Made by a program: the position numbers and the translations under genes. Positions 1-11,044 of a DNA stretch of 64,000 nucleotides are shown here, in pieces; the stretch's first letter is position 1, and every line of letters starts with the position of its first letter. Below the pieces are notes generated by a model. It saw only the letters and a program-made list of their open reading frames with translations, was not told where the DNA came from and searched no databases. The stretch is from Streptomyces sp. NBC_01197. Its GTDB lineage: Bacteria; Actinomycetota; Actinomycetes; Streptomycetales; Streptomycetaceae. Where the stretch lies: the NCBI RefSeq assembly GCF_036010505.1, contig NZ_CP108569.1:5261001-5325000 (forward strand). Reading direction: 5' to 3'.

Positions 1-306
1 AAGGCGTACGCGTACGGGGTGCGGCTCGTCGCCAAGCTGCAGAAGCTGATTCCGCGGCAGAACTTCGAGGTGCCGATCCAGGCGGCCATCGGCGCCCGGG
101 TCATCGCCCGTGAGACCGTCCGCGCCATCCGCAAGGACGTCCTCGCCAAGTGCTACGGCGGTGACATCTCCCGTAAGCGGAAGCTGCTGGAGAAGCAGAA
201 GGAGGGCAAGAAGCGGATGAAGATGGTCGGCAACGTGGAGGTCCCGCAGGAGGCCTTCATCGCGGTGCTGTCGACCGACGAGTCCGGCGAGAGCAAGAAG
301 AAGTAA
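1..306 (+). CDS. lepA: Elongation factor 4 (LepA), 3' part only
   Basis: The reading frame is open from base 1 and ends with TAA at 304-306, so only about the last 101 residues are present and the true start lies upstream of the window. The tail ([17 protein letters not shown], then [20 protein letters not shown] and [17 protein letters not shown]) is the LepA-specific C-terminal domain, not EF-G or TypA. LepA is a ribosome-bound translational GTPase that remodels stalled or mistranslocated ribosomes; its G domain is outside the window. A strong hairpin follows 70 bp downstream, so transcription probably ends there. Confidence 0.96.
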   Translation, partial: KAYAYGVRLVAKLQKLIPRQNFEVPIQAAIGARVIARETVRAIRKDVLAKCYGGDISRKRKLLEKQKEGKKRMKMVGNVEVPQEAFIAVLSTDESGESKKK

Positions 307-376
307 CCGGCCCGAGGCCAGAGGTGACCTGCGCGAACCGGCGGTAACCGGCGAGAACCGGAACGAGAACCAACAG

Positions 377-408
377 ACGGGCCCCCGCGCTGCGGCATGG
401 GGGCCCGT
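377..408 (+). terminator. Intrinsic-type terminator after lepA
   Basis: A 10-bp perfect GC-rich stem (ACGGGCCCCC at 377-386, GGGGGCCCGT at 399-408) with a 12-nt loop lies between lepA and the next gene. It is followed by only a weak T-rich stretch (TTCGTTATG), as is common in Streptomyces. Confidence 0.8.
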
Positions 409-544
409 TCGTTATGAAGCACACGGCCGTTCCCTCTTACGTGGCGGACACAGGCGCTCTACTCTGATCACTAGTTACTCGCCAGTTTAATAACAGCCAC
501 CAGCCAGTCGCGCAGAGCTGCCCGCAGGCCCGGAGGACGACGTC

Positions 545-2434
<1,890 letters not shown>

Positions 2435-2452
2435 CGCGGGCGCGGAGCGGGA

Positions 2453-2475
2453 CCGGCGGCGGACCCCACCGCCGG
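2453..2475 (+). terminator. Probable terminator after the acyl-CoA synthetase gene
   Basis: A 7-bp perfect stem (CCGGCGG/CCGCCGG) with a 9-nt loop starts 18 bp after the stop codon and is followed by a C-rich tract rather than T residues. The remaining roughly 160 bp up to the next gene shows no clear promoter. Confidence 0.5.
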
Positions 2476-2634
2476 CCCCCCCACCCGCAATCACCCCCGG
2501 GAGACGGTTCCACAGGACCGGAGCCATACCGGATTCCTGTCTCGGCCACCGCACCCACCAGCGCTTTCCTTTTCCGACACGGCCCATTTGAGTAACTCGA
2601 CGCATATGGGCGGGCTCCGTCTGTCACTCTGTCG

Positions 2635-4605
2635 GTGTCGTCGTTGGCGCAACGTCAGATCTGGTCAGGGAGCCACCGAGTGGGGTCCATTCCCGGGTCC
2701 ATTCCCGTACAGAGGGAGACCGCGGTCCATGCCGTGCGCCCCTCCGGACCACCGGCAGGCATGCCGTCGGTGGTCCGCACCAGCCTGCCCGGCAACCCGC
2801 TGTCCCCGTCCGCCGCGCGCCGGTTCGTCCGGGCCGCGCTCGCCGACTGGACCGCGCTCGGGCTGCCGGCCACCGGATTCACCGACCAGCTCGCCGACGA
2901 CTCCGCCCTGATCGCCAGCGAACTCGTCACCAACGCCGTCGTGCACGCGGGCACCACGGTCGAGGTGCTCGTACGGCTGGAGGGCGCGGCAGGCGACGAG
3001 CCGCCCGCGCTGGTGATCGAGGTCTCGGACCAGCACCCGTCGCGGGAGGTGCGCAACGACCCGGAGCACCACCACGACGGCCTGCCGGAGTACGGCCGCG
3101 GGCTGCGGCTCGTCTCGTCCCTGGCCGAGGCCTGGGGCATCACCTACCGCACCGGGCTCAAGACGGTCTGGACCCGGCTGCCGCTCGACGGAGGTGACCC
3201 GCAGTCCGCCGCCGGCAGCGCCCCCCGCCTCCGGCACGGACTGCGCGCCGCCGAGATCCTGGCCTCCGCGCCCCGGCACAGACAGGGCGCGGAGCGGGAG
3301 TGGAGCAGCAGCGGGGCGCTGAGCTTCCTCGCCGAGGCCTCCGAACTGCTCGCAGGGCAGTTCGACGAGGACATGATCGCCGCACTCGCCGCGCAGCTCC
3401 TGGTGCCCAGGCTCGGCGACTGGTGCGCCGTCTGGCTGGACCCGGAGGCGGGCGGCCCCGGACGCAGACCGAGGCTGTCGCGGGTCTGGCACGCCCACGA
3501 GAGCCGGATCGACGAGCTGCGGGCCGTACTGGAGAAGGAGCCGCCCCAGTTGCCCGAGTCCGCGCGGGGCGGCGCCGTGGCCCTGGAGTGGCCCTTCGCC
3601 GACGGGACGGCGGGTGCCGACGGCACAGCGGGTGCCGACGGCACAGTGCTCGGCTACCGGCTGCTCGCGGCGGGCCGCCCGCTGGGCACCCTGCTGCTCG
3701 GCCGGGCCGCCGGGCGGCGCGCCCACGAGGAAGTGACCGCGCTGGTGGGCGACTTCGCGCGCCGGGTCGCACTGGCGATCGGCGCCGCGCGCCAGTACAC
3801 CCGGCAGGCCACCATCAGCAGGGTCCTCCAGCGCGGCCTGCTGCCCAGCAGCGTCGCCGAGATCCCCGGCATGGACAGCGCCCTCGTCTACGAGCCGCGC
3901 GGCGAGGGCGTCGCGGGCGGCGACTTCTACGACGTCTTCCCCGGCGACAGCGCGGGCGGCCGCTGGTGCTTCGCGCTCGGCGACGTCCAGGGCAGCGGCC
4001 CGGAGGCGGCCGTCGTCACCGGACTCGCCCGCCCCTGGCTGCGGCTGCTCGCCCGTGAGGGCTACCAGGTCTCCGAGGTGCTCGACCGGCTCAACAAGCT
4101 GCTGCTCGACGACGCGATGGAGACCGCAGAGGCGGCGGCCCGTATGGTCGCGATGGCCGGCGGCCAGGAGCTGCACGAGGACCCCCAGTCCCGGTTCCTC
4201 TCGCTGCTCTACGGCGAGCTGGTGCCACTGCCCGACGGCGCAGGCGTCCGGTGCACCCTGGCCAGCGCGGGCCATCCGCTGCCGCTGCTGCTGAGCCCCG
4301 ACGGCACCGTACGGGCCGCCGCCGCACCGCAGATGCTGCTCGGCGTGATCGAGGGGGTCACGTACGAGAGCGAGACCTTCGACCTGCTGCCCGGCGACAC
4401 GCTGCTCTGCGTCACCGACGGTGTCACCGAGCGGCGGGCAGGACCGCGCATGTTCGACGACGGCGACGGCCTCTCGGCCGAACTGGCGGGCTGTACGGGG
4501 CTGACCGCGCAGGGGGTCGCCGAGCGGATCAAGCAGGCGGTCTACGCGTTCGGCGTGGAGCCGCTGGACGACGACATGGCACTCCTGGTGCTGCGGGCGG
4601 AGTAG
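2635..4605 (+). CDS. SpoIIE-type PP2C phosphatase with N-terminal anti-sigma-like ATPase domain
   Basis: A 656-residue multidomain regulator. Residues of about 45-175 form an RsbW-type HATPase domain (SELVTNAVVHAG N-box, YGRGLRLV G-box); the middle looks like a degenerate GAF sensor; about 400-655 is a SpoIIE/RsbU PPM phosphatase (GGDFYDVF, ALGDVQGSG, VTDGVTERR, DDDMALLVL). Proteins of this build phosphorylate and dephosphorylate anti-anti-sigma factors, so a partner-switching role in stress or development is likely, though no STAS partner is encoded nearby. A short in-frame repeat (ADGTAG) sits around residues 323-337. The GTG at 2635 has no good ribosome site; an in-frame ATG at 2761 (residue 43, MPSVVRTSLPG) is a credible alternative start. 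Confidence 0.88.
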   Translation: MSSLAQRQIWSGSHRVGSIPGSIPVQRETAVHAVRPSGPPAGMPSVVRTSLPGNPLSPSAARRFVRAALADWTALGLPATGFTDQLADDSALIASELVTNAVVHAGTTVEVLVRLEGAAGDEPPALVIEVSDQHPSREVRNDPEHHHDGLPEYGRGLRLVSSLAEAWGITYRTGLKTVWTRLPLDGGDPQSAAGSAPRLRHGLRAAEILASAPRHRQGAEREWSSSGALSFLAEASELLAGQFDEDMIAALAAQLLVPRLGDWCAVWLDPEAGGPGRRPRLSRVWHAHESRIDELRAVLEKEPPQLPESARGGAVALEWPFADGTAGADGTAGADGTVLGYRLLAAGRPLGTLLLGRAAGRRAHEEVTALVGDFARRVALAIGAARQYTRQATISRVLQRGLLPSSVAEIPGMDSALVYEPRGEGVAGGDFYDVFPGDSAGGRWCFALGDVQGSGPEAAVVTGLARPWLRLLAREGYQVSEVLDRLNKLLLDDAMETAEAAARMVAMAGGQELHEDPQSRFLSLLYGELVPLPDGAGVRCTLASAGHPLPLLLSPDGTVRAAAAPQMLLGVIEGVTYESETFDLLPGDTLLCVTDGVTERRAGPRMFDDGDGLSAELAGCTGLTAQGVAERIKQAVYAFGVEPLDDDMALLVLRAE

Positions 4606-4631
4606 TTCCCGGGCCGGGGGACAATGGGGGC

Positions 4632-5864
4632 ATGCCTTCCGTACTGCCCGATGGTGAGCCCATGCCCGATGACGGGGCGCTGCCCGGTCATGCCCTGGAG
4701 AACGCGGGCGAGCGGCCGCTCGGGTTCTATCTGCACGTGCCCTACTGCGCGACGCGCTGCGGGTACTGCGACTTCAACACCTACACCGCGACCGAGCTGC
4801 GCGGCTCGGGCGGTGTGCTGGCCTCGCAGGACAACTACGCGTCGACCCTCACCGAGGAGATCCGGCTGGCCCGCAAGGTGCTCGGCGACGACCCGCGCCC
4901 GGTGAGCACGGTGTTCGTCGGCGGCGGCACGCCGACCCTGCTCGACGCGGCGGACCTGGTACGGATGCTCGCGGCGGTACGGGACGAGTTCGGGCTCGCC
5001 GACGGCGCCGAGATCACCACCGAGGCCAACCCCGAGTCCGTCGGCCCGGAGTATCTGGCGACGCTGCGGGCCGGGGGCTTCAACCGGATCTCGTTCGGGA
5101 TGCAGAGCGCGCGGCAGCACGTCCTGAAGATCCTCGACCGCACCCACACCCCGGGCAGGCCCGAGGCGTGCGTCGCCGAGGCGCGCGCCGCGGGCTTCGA
5201 GCACGTCAATCTGGACCTGATCTACGGCACGCCCGGCGAGTCCGACGACGACTGGCGGGCCTCGCTCTCGGCGGCGGTCGGCGCCGGACCCGACCACATC
5301 TCCGCGTACGCGCTCATCGTCGAGGAGGGCACCCAGCTGGCCCGCCGGATCCGGCGTGGCGAGGTGCCGATGACGGACGACGACGAGCACGCGGACCGCT
5401 ATCTGATCGCGGACTCGGTCCTGGCCGACGCGGGGTTCTCCTGGTACGAGGTCTCCAACTGGTCCACCACCGACGCGGGCCGCTGCCTGCACAACGAGCT
5501 GTACTGGCGCGGCGCGGACTGGTGGGGCGCGGGCCCCGGCGCGCACAGCCACATCGGCGGCGTGCGCTGGTGGAACGTGAAGCACCCCGGCGCGTACGCG
5601 GCAGCCCTGGCGGCCGGGAAGTCACCCGGCGCGGGCCGGGAGATCCTGCCCGCGGAGGACCGCCGGGTGGAACGCATCCTGCTCGAACTGCGCCTCCGCG
5701 ACGGCTGCCCGCTCGCCATCCTGGCCCCGGCGGGCCTGGCCGCGTCCCGGCGCGCCCTGTCGGACGGGCTGCTCGACGCGGGAGCGTACGAGGCGGGGCG
5801 GGCGGTGCTCACCCTGAGGGGGCGGTTGCTGGCCGATGCGGTGGTGCGGGATCTGGTGGACTGA
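4632..5864 (+). CDS. hemW: Radical SAM protein HemW (heme chaperone, formerly HemN-like)
   Basis: A 410-residue radical SAM protein. The CxxxCxxC cluster site CATRCGYC is at residues 39-46, followed by FVGGGTPTLL, EANPESV and the HNELYWRGADWWGAGPGAHS region typical of HemW/HemN. HemW proteins bind and insert heme; unlike true coproporphyrinogen dehydrogenase they carry only the single CxxxCxxC motif, as here, so the call HemW is preferred over HemN. ATG at 4632 is chosen over much longer upstream readings because those run back inside the preceding gene. It starts 26 bp after the phosphatase stop. In actinobacteria hemW commonly sits upstream of hrcA-dnaJ, which is the case here. Confidence 0.93.
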   Translation: MPSVLPDGEPMPDDGALPGHALENAGERPLGFYLHVPYCATRCGYCDFNTYTATELRGSGGVLASQDNYASTLTEEIRLARKVLGDDPRPVSTVFVGGGTPTLLDAADLVRMLAAVRDEFGLADGAEITTEANPESVGPEYLATLRAGGFNRISFGMQSARQHVLKILDRTHTPGRPEACVAEARAAGFEHVNLDLIYGTPGESDDDWRASLSAAVGAGPDHISAYALIVEEGTQLARRIRRGEVPMTDDDEHADRYLIADSVLADAGFSWYEVSNWSTTDAGRCLHNELYWRGADWWGAGPGAHSHIGGVRWWNVKHPGAYAAALAAGKSPGAGREILPAEDRRVERILLELRLRDGCPLAILAPAGLAASRRALSDGLLDAGAYEAGRAVLTLRGRLLADAVVRDLVD

Positions 5865-5891
5865 GGGGCAGGAAATTCCGGCTGGAACCCC

Positions 5892-6710
5892 CTACTCCGC
5901 CGGCGCCGTCACGAAGTCGATCAGTTCCTCGACCCGGCCCAGCAGCGCTGGCTCCAGGTCCCGGTAGGAGTGCACTCCGGACAGGATCCGCTGCCACGCG
6001 GCCCCGGTGTTCTCCGGCCAGCCCAGCGCCCGGCACACGCCCGTCTTCCAGTCCTGCCCGCGCGGTACGGCCGGCCACCCCGTGATGCCCACCGACGACG
6101 GCTTCACCGCTTCCCAGACGTCGATGTACGGGTGCCCCACCACCAGCGCGTGGTCGCTGGAGACCTCCGCCGCGATACGGGACTCCTTCGAGCCCGGGAC
6201 CAGGTGGTCGACCAGCACTCCGAGCCGCGCGTCCGCCGCCGGGCCGAACTCCGCGACGATCGCGGGCAGGTCGTCGATGCCTCCCAGGTACTCGACGACG
6301 ACGCCCTCGATCCGCAGGTCGTCGCCCCACACCCGCTCGACCAGCTCCGCGTCGTGCCGCCCCTCGACGTAGAGCCGCCCGGCCCGCGCGACCCGTGCCC
6401 GCGCGCCGGGCACCGCCAGCGAACCGGATGCCGTCCGGCTGGGGCGCTGGGGCGCTGCCGTGGGGCGCACGAGAGTGACAGGGCGCCCCTCCAGCAGGAA
6501 GGCGCGCGGACCCATCGGGAACACCCGGTGCTTGCCGAAGCGGTCCTCCAGCGTGACCGTCGGCCCTTCGGCCGTCTTCTCACAGCGGATAACCGCGCCG
6601 CAGAACCCGGTGGCGACCTCCTCGACCACCAGATCGGGCTCGGCCGCGACCTCGCGGGCGGGCGTCTGCTTCTTCCACGGCGGCGTGAAGTCGGGGCTGT
6701 AGCTGCGCAT
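5892..6710 (-). CDS. DUF3097 family protein
   Basis: A 272-residue protein conserved in actinobacteria, recognised by [15 protein letters not shown] at the N-terminus, [21 protein letters not shown] and [16 protein letters not shown]. The [11 protein letters not shown] and LVDHLV parts resemble a Toprim-like fold (E, then DxD-like), suggesting a nucleic-acid function, but this is inference; the family has no established activity known to me. The start is the ATG at 6710, because the reading frame further upstream lies inside the neighbouring hydrolase gene. It is convergent with hemW and follows the hydrolase by 10 bp, so the two minus-strand genes are likely one transcript. Confidence 0.82.
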   Translation of the reverse strand: MRSYSPDFTPPWKKQTPAREVAAEPDLVVEEVATGFCGAVIRCEKTAEGPTVTLEDRFGKHRVFPMGPRAFLLEGRPVTLVRPTAAPQRPSRTASGSLAVPGARARVARAGRLYVEGRHDAELVERVWGDDLRIEGVVVEYLGGIDDLPAIVAEFGPAADARLGVLVDHLVPGSKESRIAAEVSSDHALVVGHPYIDVWEAVKPSSVGITGWPAVPRGQDWKTGVCRALGWPENTGAAWQRILSGVHSYRDLEPALLGRVEELIDFVTAPAE

Positions 6711-6720
6711 TCCGCAGACG

Positions 6721-7491
6721 CTACGACACCCCGGCGCGCGCTGCCAGCACAGCACGCTGAGCGCGGACGAACGAGGCGTCGACCACGGCCCCGTGCCCCG
6801 GTACGTACAGCGCGTCCTCACCACCCAGTGCCAGCAGCCGGTCCAGCGCCTCGGGCCAGCGGGCGGGCATCGCGTCCTGGCCCGCCTGCGGCTCGCCCGG
6901 CTCCTCGACGAGGTCGCCGCAGAAGACGACATCGCGGTCGCCCGCGCCTCCCGCGCCGCTCCAGGTGCCGGCGTCCTGCCCGCCCGGGACGAGCAGCGCC
7001 AGATCGTGGCCGGTGTGCCCGGGGCCGCAGTTCACCAGGGTGACCCGGCGGCCGCCCAGGTCCAGGGTCAGCTCACCGGAGACCGGATGGTGCGGAGCGA
7101 CCAGATGGGCCACCGCGTCGGCGGCCTCCGCCGCCGGGACGCCGTGGCGCACCGCGTCCTGGCGCAGCGCGTCGGCCCCGCGCGAGCCCCGGGTGAGCAG
7201 CGCCTCCGCGCCCACCGCTCCGTAGACCTGGACACCCGCGAACACGGCGGTGCCCAGCACATGGTCGAAGTGCGGGTGGCTCAGCGCGATGTGCGTCACC
7301 CGGCGGCCCAGCGCCGCCTCCGCGCGCATCCGGATCTCCCGGCCCTCGCGCAGCGTCGCCCCCGTGTCGAAGAGCAGCGCACCGTACCGGCCCGCCACGA
7401 GCCCGGCCGTCGCGTCCCAGCGGGGAAGACGGCACCGGCCCACCCCCGCCGCCAGGTGTTCCCAGCCGGAGTCTTCCCAAGTGGCGTCCAT
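6721..7491 (-). CDS. Metallo-beta-lactamase-fold hydrolase
   Basis: A 256-residue MBL-fold protein. The zinc-binding signature is [10 protein letters not shown] (HxHxDH) near residue 95, with further candidate ligands in [14 protein letters not shown], the FCGDLVEE aspartate and VPGHGAVV near the end. The pattern matches the glyoxalase II-like/lactonase branch of hydrolases; the substrate cannot be assigned. It is transcribed divergently from hrcA, its start being about 90 bp from the hrcA promoter, and is followed 10 bp later by the DUF3097 gene. Confidence 0.85.
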   Translation of the reverse strand: MDATWEDSGWEHLAAGVGRCRLPRWDATAGLVAGRYGALLFDTGATLREGREIRMRAEAALGRRVTHIALSHPHFDHVLGTAVFAGVQVYGAVGAEALLTRGSRGADALRQDAVRHGVPAAEAADAVAHLVAPHHPVSGELTLDLGGRRVTLVNCGPGHTGHDLALLVPGGQDAGTWSGAGGAGDRDVVFCGDLVEEPGEPQAGQDAMPARWPEALDRLLALGGEDALYVPGHGAVVDASFVRAQRAVLAARAGVS

Positions 7492-7543
7492 ACCGCGACG
7501 CTATCCCGGGCGGACACCGGCGCGACCGTGCGACGGGCCGCCC

Positions 7544-7574
7544 TTGCCAGCGGTGAACCTCTCCGCCGTACACT
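7544..7574 (+). promoter_or_regulatory. Candidate hrcA-dnaJ promoter
   Basis: TTGCCA (7544-7549) and TACACT (7569-7574) are separated by 19 bp, one or two longer than ideal. The predicted start point falls next to the left arm of the CIRCE element, which is the usual arrangement for HrcA control. Confidence 0.5.
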
Positions 7575-7583
7575 GGGACGCTG

Positions 7584-7610
7584 CTGGCACTCGAACATTC
7601 CGAGTGCCAG
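7584..7610 (+). promoter_or_regulatory. CIRCE operator (HrcA-binding site)
   Basis: A perfect 9-bp inverted repeat with a 9-bp spacer: CTGGCACTC at 7584-7592 and GAGTGCCAG at 7602-7610. The consensus CIRCE is TTAGCACTC-N9-GAGTGCTAA, so the inner seven bases of each arm match except for the purine change that keeps symmetry. It lies 35 bp upstream of the hrcA start codon, implying autoregulation of hrcA-dnaJ. Confidence 0.88.
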
Positions 7611-7644
7611 GCAGGCCCGGATCGACAGCTGGAGGTGTGCGCGG

Positions 7645-8655
7645 GTGCTCAGCGAACGCAGACTCGAAGTGTTGCGCGCCATCGTCCAGGACTACGTGGG
7701 CACCGAGGAGCCGGTCGGCTCCAAGGCGCTCACCGAGCGGCACCGGCTCGGTGTCTCACCGGCCACCGTCCGCAATGACATGGCGGCCCTGGAGGACGAG
7801 GGGTTCATCGCCCAGCCGCACACGAGCGCGGGCCGCATCCCCACCGACAAGGGGTACCGGCTGTTCGTCGACCGGCTCGCGGGCGTCAAGCCCCTCTCGT
7901 CGCCCGAGCGGCGCGCCATCCAGAACTTCATGGACGGTGCGGTCGACCTCGACGACGTGGTGGGCCGCACCGTACGGCTGCTCGCCCAGCTCACCCGGCA
8001 GGTCGCCGTGGTGCAGTACCCGTCGCTGACCCGTTCCACGGTGCGGCACGTGGAGCTGCTGGCGCTGGCCCCGGCCCGGCTGATGCTCGTGCTGATCACG
8101 GACACCGGACGGGTCGAGCAGCGCATGATCGACTGTCCGGCGCCGTTCGGTGAGACATCTCTCGCCGACCTCCGTGCCCGGCTCAACAGCCGGGTGGTGG
8201 GGCGCCGCTTCGCGGACGTACCACAATTGGTGCAGGACCTTCCCGAGTCCTTCGAACAGGAAGACCGGGGTACGGTTTCCACGGTGCTCGCGACCTTGCT
8301 GGAAACGCTGGTCGAGGAGACCGAAGAACGGCTGATGATCGGCGGAACCGCCAATCTGACGCGATTCGGACATGACTTCCCACTGACCATCAGGCCGGTG
8401 CTGGAAGCGCTTGAGGAGCAGGTCGTGCTCCTCAAGCTGCTCGGTGAGGACTCGGGCATGACCGTACGCATCGGGCATGAGAATGCCCACGAGGGCCTGA
8501 CGTCCACATCGGTCGTCGCCGTCGGCTACGGTTCGGGCGACGAGGCAGTCGCCAAACTCGGCGTGGTCGGACCGACCCGCATGGACTACCCCGGAACGAT
8601 GGGAGCGGTACGCGCAGTGGCACGTTACGTCGGACAGATCCTGGCGGAGTCGTAA
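7645..8655 (+). CDS. hrcA: Heat-inducible transcription repressor HrcA
   Basis: A 336-residue repressor of the heat-shock regulon, binding CIRCE with help from GroE. The N-terminal winged helix is clear ([63 protein letters not shown]), followed by the GAF-like dimer domain and the C-terminal ending [17 protein letters not shown]. The GTG at 7645 is chosen for its GGAGG box nine bases upstream and because it gives the usual family length. The gene directly abuts dnaJ: its TAA is immediately followed by the dnaJ GTG, so the two are co-transcribed and probably translationally coupled. Confidence 0.96.
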   Translation: MLSERRLEVLRAIVQDYVGTEEPVGSKALTERHRLGVSPATVRNDMAALEDEGFIAQPHTSAGRIPTDKGYRLFVDRLAGVKPLSSPERRAIQNFMDGAVDLDDVVGRTVRLLAQLTRQVAVVQYPSLTRSTVRHVELLALAPARLMLVLITDTGRVEQRMIDCPAPFGETSLADLRARLNSRVVGRRFADVPQLVQDLPESFEQEDRGTVSTVLATLLETLVEETEERLMIGGTANLTRFGHDFPLTIRPVLEALEEQVVLLKLLGEDSGMTVRIGHENAHEGLTSTSVVAVGYGSGDEAVAKLGVVGPTRMDYPGTMGAVRAVARYVGQILAES

Positions 8656-9792
8656 GTGGCCACGGACTATTACGCCGTTCTCGGCGTGCGCCGCGACGCT
8701 TCCCAGGACGAGATCAAGAAGGCATTCCGGCGATTGGCGCGTGAGCTCCACCCGGACGTCAATCCCGATCCCAAGACGCAGGAACGCTTCAAGGAGATCA
8801 ACGCCGCCTACGAGGTGCTGTCGGACCCGCAGAAGAAGCAGGTCTACGACCTCGGCGGCGACCCGCTCTCGCAGGCGGGCGGCGGCGGAGCCGGCGGCTT
8901 CGGCCAGGGCGGCTTCGGCAACTTCTCGGACATCATGGACGCCTTCTTCGGTACGGCGTCCCAGCGCGGGCCGAGGTCGCGCACGCGGCGCGGCCAGGAC
9001 GCGATGATCCGGCTGGAGATCGACCTCAACGAGTCGGCCTTCGGCACCACGAAGGACATCCAGGTCGACACCGCTGTGGTCTGCACGACCTGCAGCGGCG
9101 AGGGCGCCGCCCCCGGCACCTCGGCCCAGACCTGCGACATGTGCCGCGGCCGCGGTGAGGTCTCGCAGGTCACCCGGTCCTTCCTGGGCCAGGTCATGAC
9201 CTCGCGGCCCTGCCCGCAGTGCCAGGGCTTCGGTACGGTCGTACCGACCCCGTGCCCCGAGTGCGCGGGCGACGGGCGCATCCGCTCCCGTCGCACGCTG
9301 ACGGTGAAGATCCCGGCCGGTGTCGACAACGGCACCCGGATCCAGCTCGCGGGCGAGGGCGAGGTCGGCCCCGGCGGCGGCCCCGCCGGCGACCTGTACG
9401 TCGAGATCCACGAACTGCCGCACGCGGTATTCCAGCGGCGGGGCGACGATCTGCACTGCACGGTGACGGTCCCCATGACGGCGGCCGCACTCGGTACGAA
9501 GGTGCCGCTGGAGACGCTGGACGCGCTGGAGGAGGTCGACATCCGGCCGGGCACGCAGTCCGGTCAGTCGATCCCGATGCACCAGCGCGGCATCACGCAT
9601 CTGCGCGGCGGCGGCCGCGGCGACCTGATCGTGCATGTCGAGGTGCTCACCCCGACGAAGATGGACGCCGAACAGGAGCGGCTGCTGCGGGAGTTCGCCA
9701 AGCTGCGCGGCGAGGAACGCCCGACCGGCCAGTTCCAGCCGGGGCAGCAGGGCTTGTTCTCGCGGTTGAAGGACGCGTTCAACGGGCGGTAG
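8656..9792 (+). CDS. dnaJ: Chaperone protein DnaJ
   Basis: A 378-residue type I J-protein that stimulates DnaK ATPase activity and delivers substrates. The J domain carries HPD at residues 32-34; a Gly/Phe-rich linker spans about 72-100; four zinc-binding repeats follow (CTTCSGEG from 143, CDMCRGRG, CPQCQGFG, CPECAGDG); then the substrate-binding C-terminal domains. Actinobacteria usually have two DnaJ paralogues, and the one coupled to hrcA corresponds to DnaJ2. The last 56 bp of the gene are repeated once, almost unchanged, just downstream (9848-9903). Confidence 0.96.
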   Translation: MATDYYAVLGVRRDASQDEIKKAFRRLARELHPDVNPDPKTQERFKEINAAYEVLSDPQKKQVYDLGGDPLSQAGGGGAGGFGQGGFGNFSDIMDAFFGTASQRGPRSRTRRGQDAMIRLEIDLNESAFGTTKDIQVDTAVVCTTCSGEGAAPGTSAQTCDMCRGRGEVSQVTRSFLGQVMTSRPCPQCQGFGTVVPTPCPECAGDGRIRSRRTLTVKIPAGVDNGTRIQLAGEGEVGPGGGPAGDLYVEIHELPHAVFQRRGDDLHCTVTVPMTAAALGTKVPLETLDALEEVDIRPGTQSGQSIPMHQRGITHLRGGGRGDLIVHVEVLTPTKMDAEQERLLREFAKLRGEERPTGQFQPGQQGLFSRLKDAFNGR

Positions 9793-9903
9793 CTGGGGGT
9801 TGTCCTTCTGCCGGGGGTCCGGGGGTCGTCCCCCGGGGGATGCAGTCAGCCGGGGCAGCAGGGGTTGTTCTCGCGGTTGAAGGACGCGTACAACGGGCGG
9901 TAG
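9737..9903 (+). repeat. Direct repeat: dnaJ 3' end and a downstream copy
   Basis: Bases 9737-9792 (the last 18 codons of dnaJ plus stop) recur at 9848-9903 with 54 of 56 identities. The offset is 111 bp, a multiple of three, and the two changes are a silent Gly codon change and Phe to Tyr near the end, so the copy would still encode the same tail. The 55 bp between the copies contain a GC-rich hairpin. The downstream copy has no start of its own and is presumably not translated. Confidence 0.9.
9819..9836 (+). terminator. GC-rich hairpin after dnaJ, possible terminator
   Basis: CCGGGGG (9819-9825) pairs perfectly with CCCCCGG (9830-9836) around a TCGT loop. There is no T tract. It sits between the real dnaJ end and the duplicated end. 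Confidence 0.5.
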
Positions 9904-9970
9904 CCCAGCGCGGTTCTTCCGCCGGGGGCGCCGATTCGATGCGGTGCGGAGGACATGGCACGATGCGGTC

Positions 9971-11044
9971 ATGTCCTCCGCACTCGCCGATCTCTGCCGA
10001 TATCCGATCGTGCAGGCACCCATGGCGGGCGGTGCTTCGGGCCCGCAGCTCGCCGCAGCCGTCTCCGAGGCCGGTGGTCTCGGTTTCCTCGCCGCCGGGT
10101 ACAAGACCGCGGACGGCATGTACGAGGAGATCAAGCAGCTGCGCGGGCTGACCTCCCTGCCCTTCGGCGTGAACCTTTTCATGCCGCAGTCCGAGCACCC
10201 CGATCCGGCCGCCGTCGAGGTCTACAGCCATCAGCTCGCCGGTGAGTCCACCTGGTACGAGACGCCACTCGGCGACGTCCACGGCAGCTCGGATGACGGG
10301 TACGAGGCCAAGCTCGCCATCCTGCTCGACGACCCCGTCCCGGTGGTCTCCTTCACCTTTGGCTGTCCCTCCCGCGATGTGCTCGACGCCTTCGACCGGG
10401 TCGACACCTTCACCATCGTCACCGTCACCACCGCCGAGGAGGCGCAGACCGCCCAGTGGTGCGGCGCCGACGCGGTCTGTGTGCAGGGCATCGAGGCGGG
10501 CGGCCACCAGGGCACACACCGCGACGACCCGCAGAACGACGGCACGGGCATCGGTGTGCTGTCGCTCATCACGCAGGTACGGGAGACCGTGCAGCTGCCG
10601 GTCCTCGCGACCGGCGGTCTGATGCGCGGCTCGCAGATCGCGGCGGTGCTCGCGGCGGGCGCGGAGGCGGCGCAGCTCGGTACGGCCTTCCTGGTGTGCC
10701 CGGAGTCCGGGGCGAACAGGCTGCACAAGCAGGCCCTGACCAACCCGCTCTTCGTCCGCACCGACCTCACCCGCGCGTTCAGCGGGCGCCCGGCGCGCGG
10801 CCTCGTCAACCGGTTCATGCGCGAGCACGGTCCGTACGCCCCAGCCGCCTACCCGCAGGTGCACTACCTCACGGCCGGACTGCGCAAAGCCGCGGCCGGG
10901 GTGGGGGACGCCCAGGGCATGGCGCTCTGGGCCGGCCAGGGCCACCGGCTCGCCCGTGAGCTGCCAGCCGGTCAGCTGATCGAGGTGCTTGTCGCCGAAG
11001 TGGACGCGGCCCGCGCGCTGTTGGCCGAAGGCGGTGCGTCATGA
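9971..11044 (+). CDS. Nitronate monooxygenase-like flavoprotein
   Basis: A 357-residue FMN-dependent TIM-barrel protein of the NMO/2-nitropropane dioxygenase family. Typical stretches are YPIVQAPMAGGASGPQLA at the N-terminus, the FGVNLF strand, GADAVCVQGIEAGGHQG (the conserved His-Gln/Gly loop) and LATGGLMRGSQIAAVLAAGAEAAQLGTAF near the phosphate-binding site. Family members oxidise alkyl nitronates or act as other flavin oxidoreductases; the substrate is not readable here. ATG at 9971 is used because it aligns with the family N-terminus. The stop overlaps the rsmE start (ATGA at 11041), so the two genes are coupled. Confidence 0.88.
   Translation: MSSALADLCRYPIVQAPMAGGASGPQLAAAVSEAGGLGFLAAGYKTADGMYEEIKQLRGLTSLPFGVNLFMPQSEHPDPAAVEVYSHQLAGESTWYETPLGDVHGSSDDGYEAKLAILLDDPVPVVSFTFGCPSRDVLDAFDRVDTFTIVTVTTAEEAQTAQWCGADAVCVQGIEAGGHQGTHRDDPQNDGTGIGVLSLITQVRETVQLPVLATGGLMRGSQIAAVLAAGAEAAQLGTAFLVCPESGANRLHKQALTNPLFVRTDLTRAFSGRPARGLVNRFMREHGPYAPAAYPQVHYLTAGLRKAAAGVGDAQGMALWAGQGHRLARELPAGQLIEVLVAEVDAARALLAEGGAS

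Noticed and set aside
475..488. TTACT-CGCC-AGTTT before the acyl-CoA synthetase, a possible TetR/FadR-type site
   Set aside because: Only three base pairs of each arm are symmetric beyond doubt; too weak to support.
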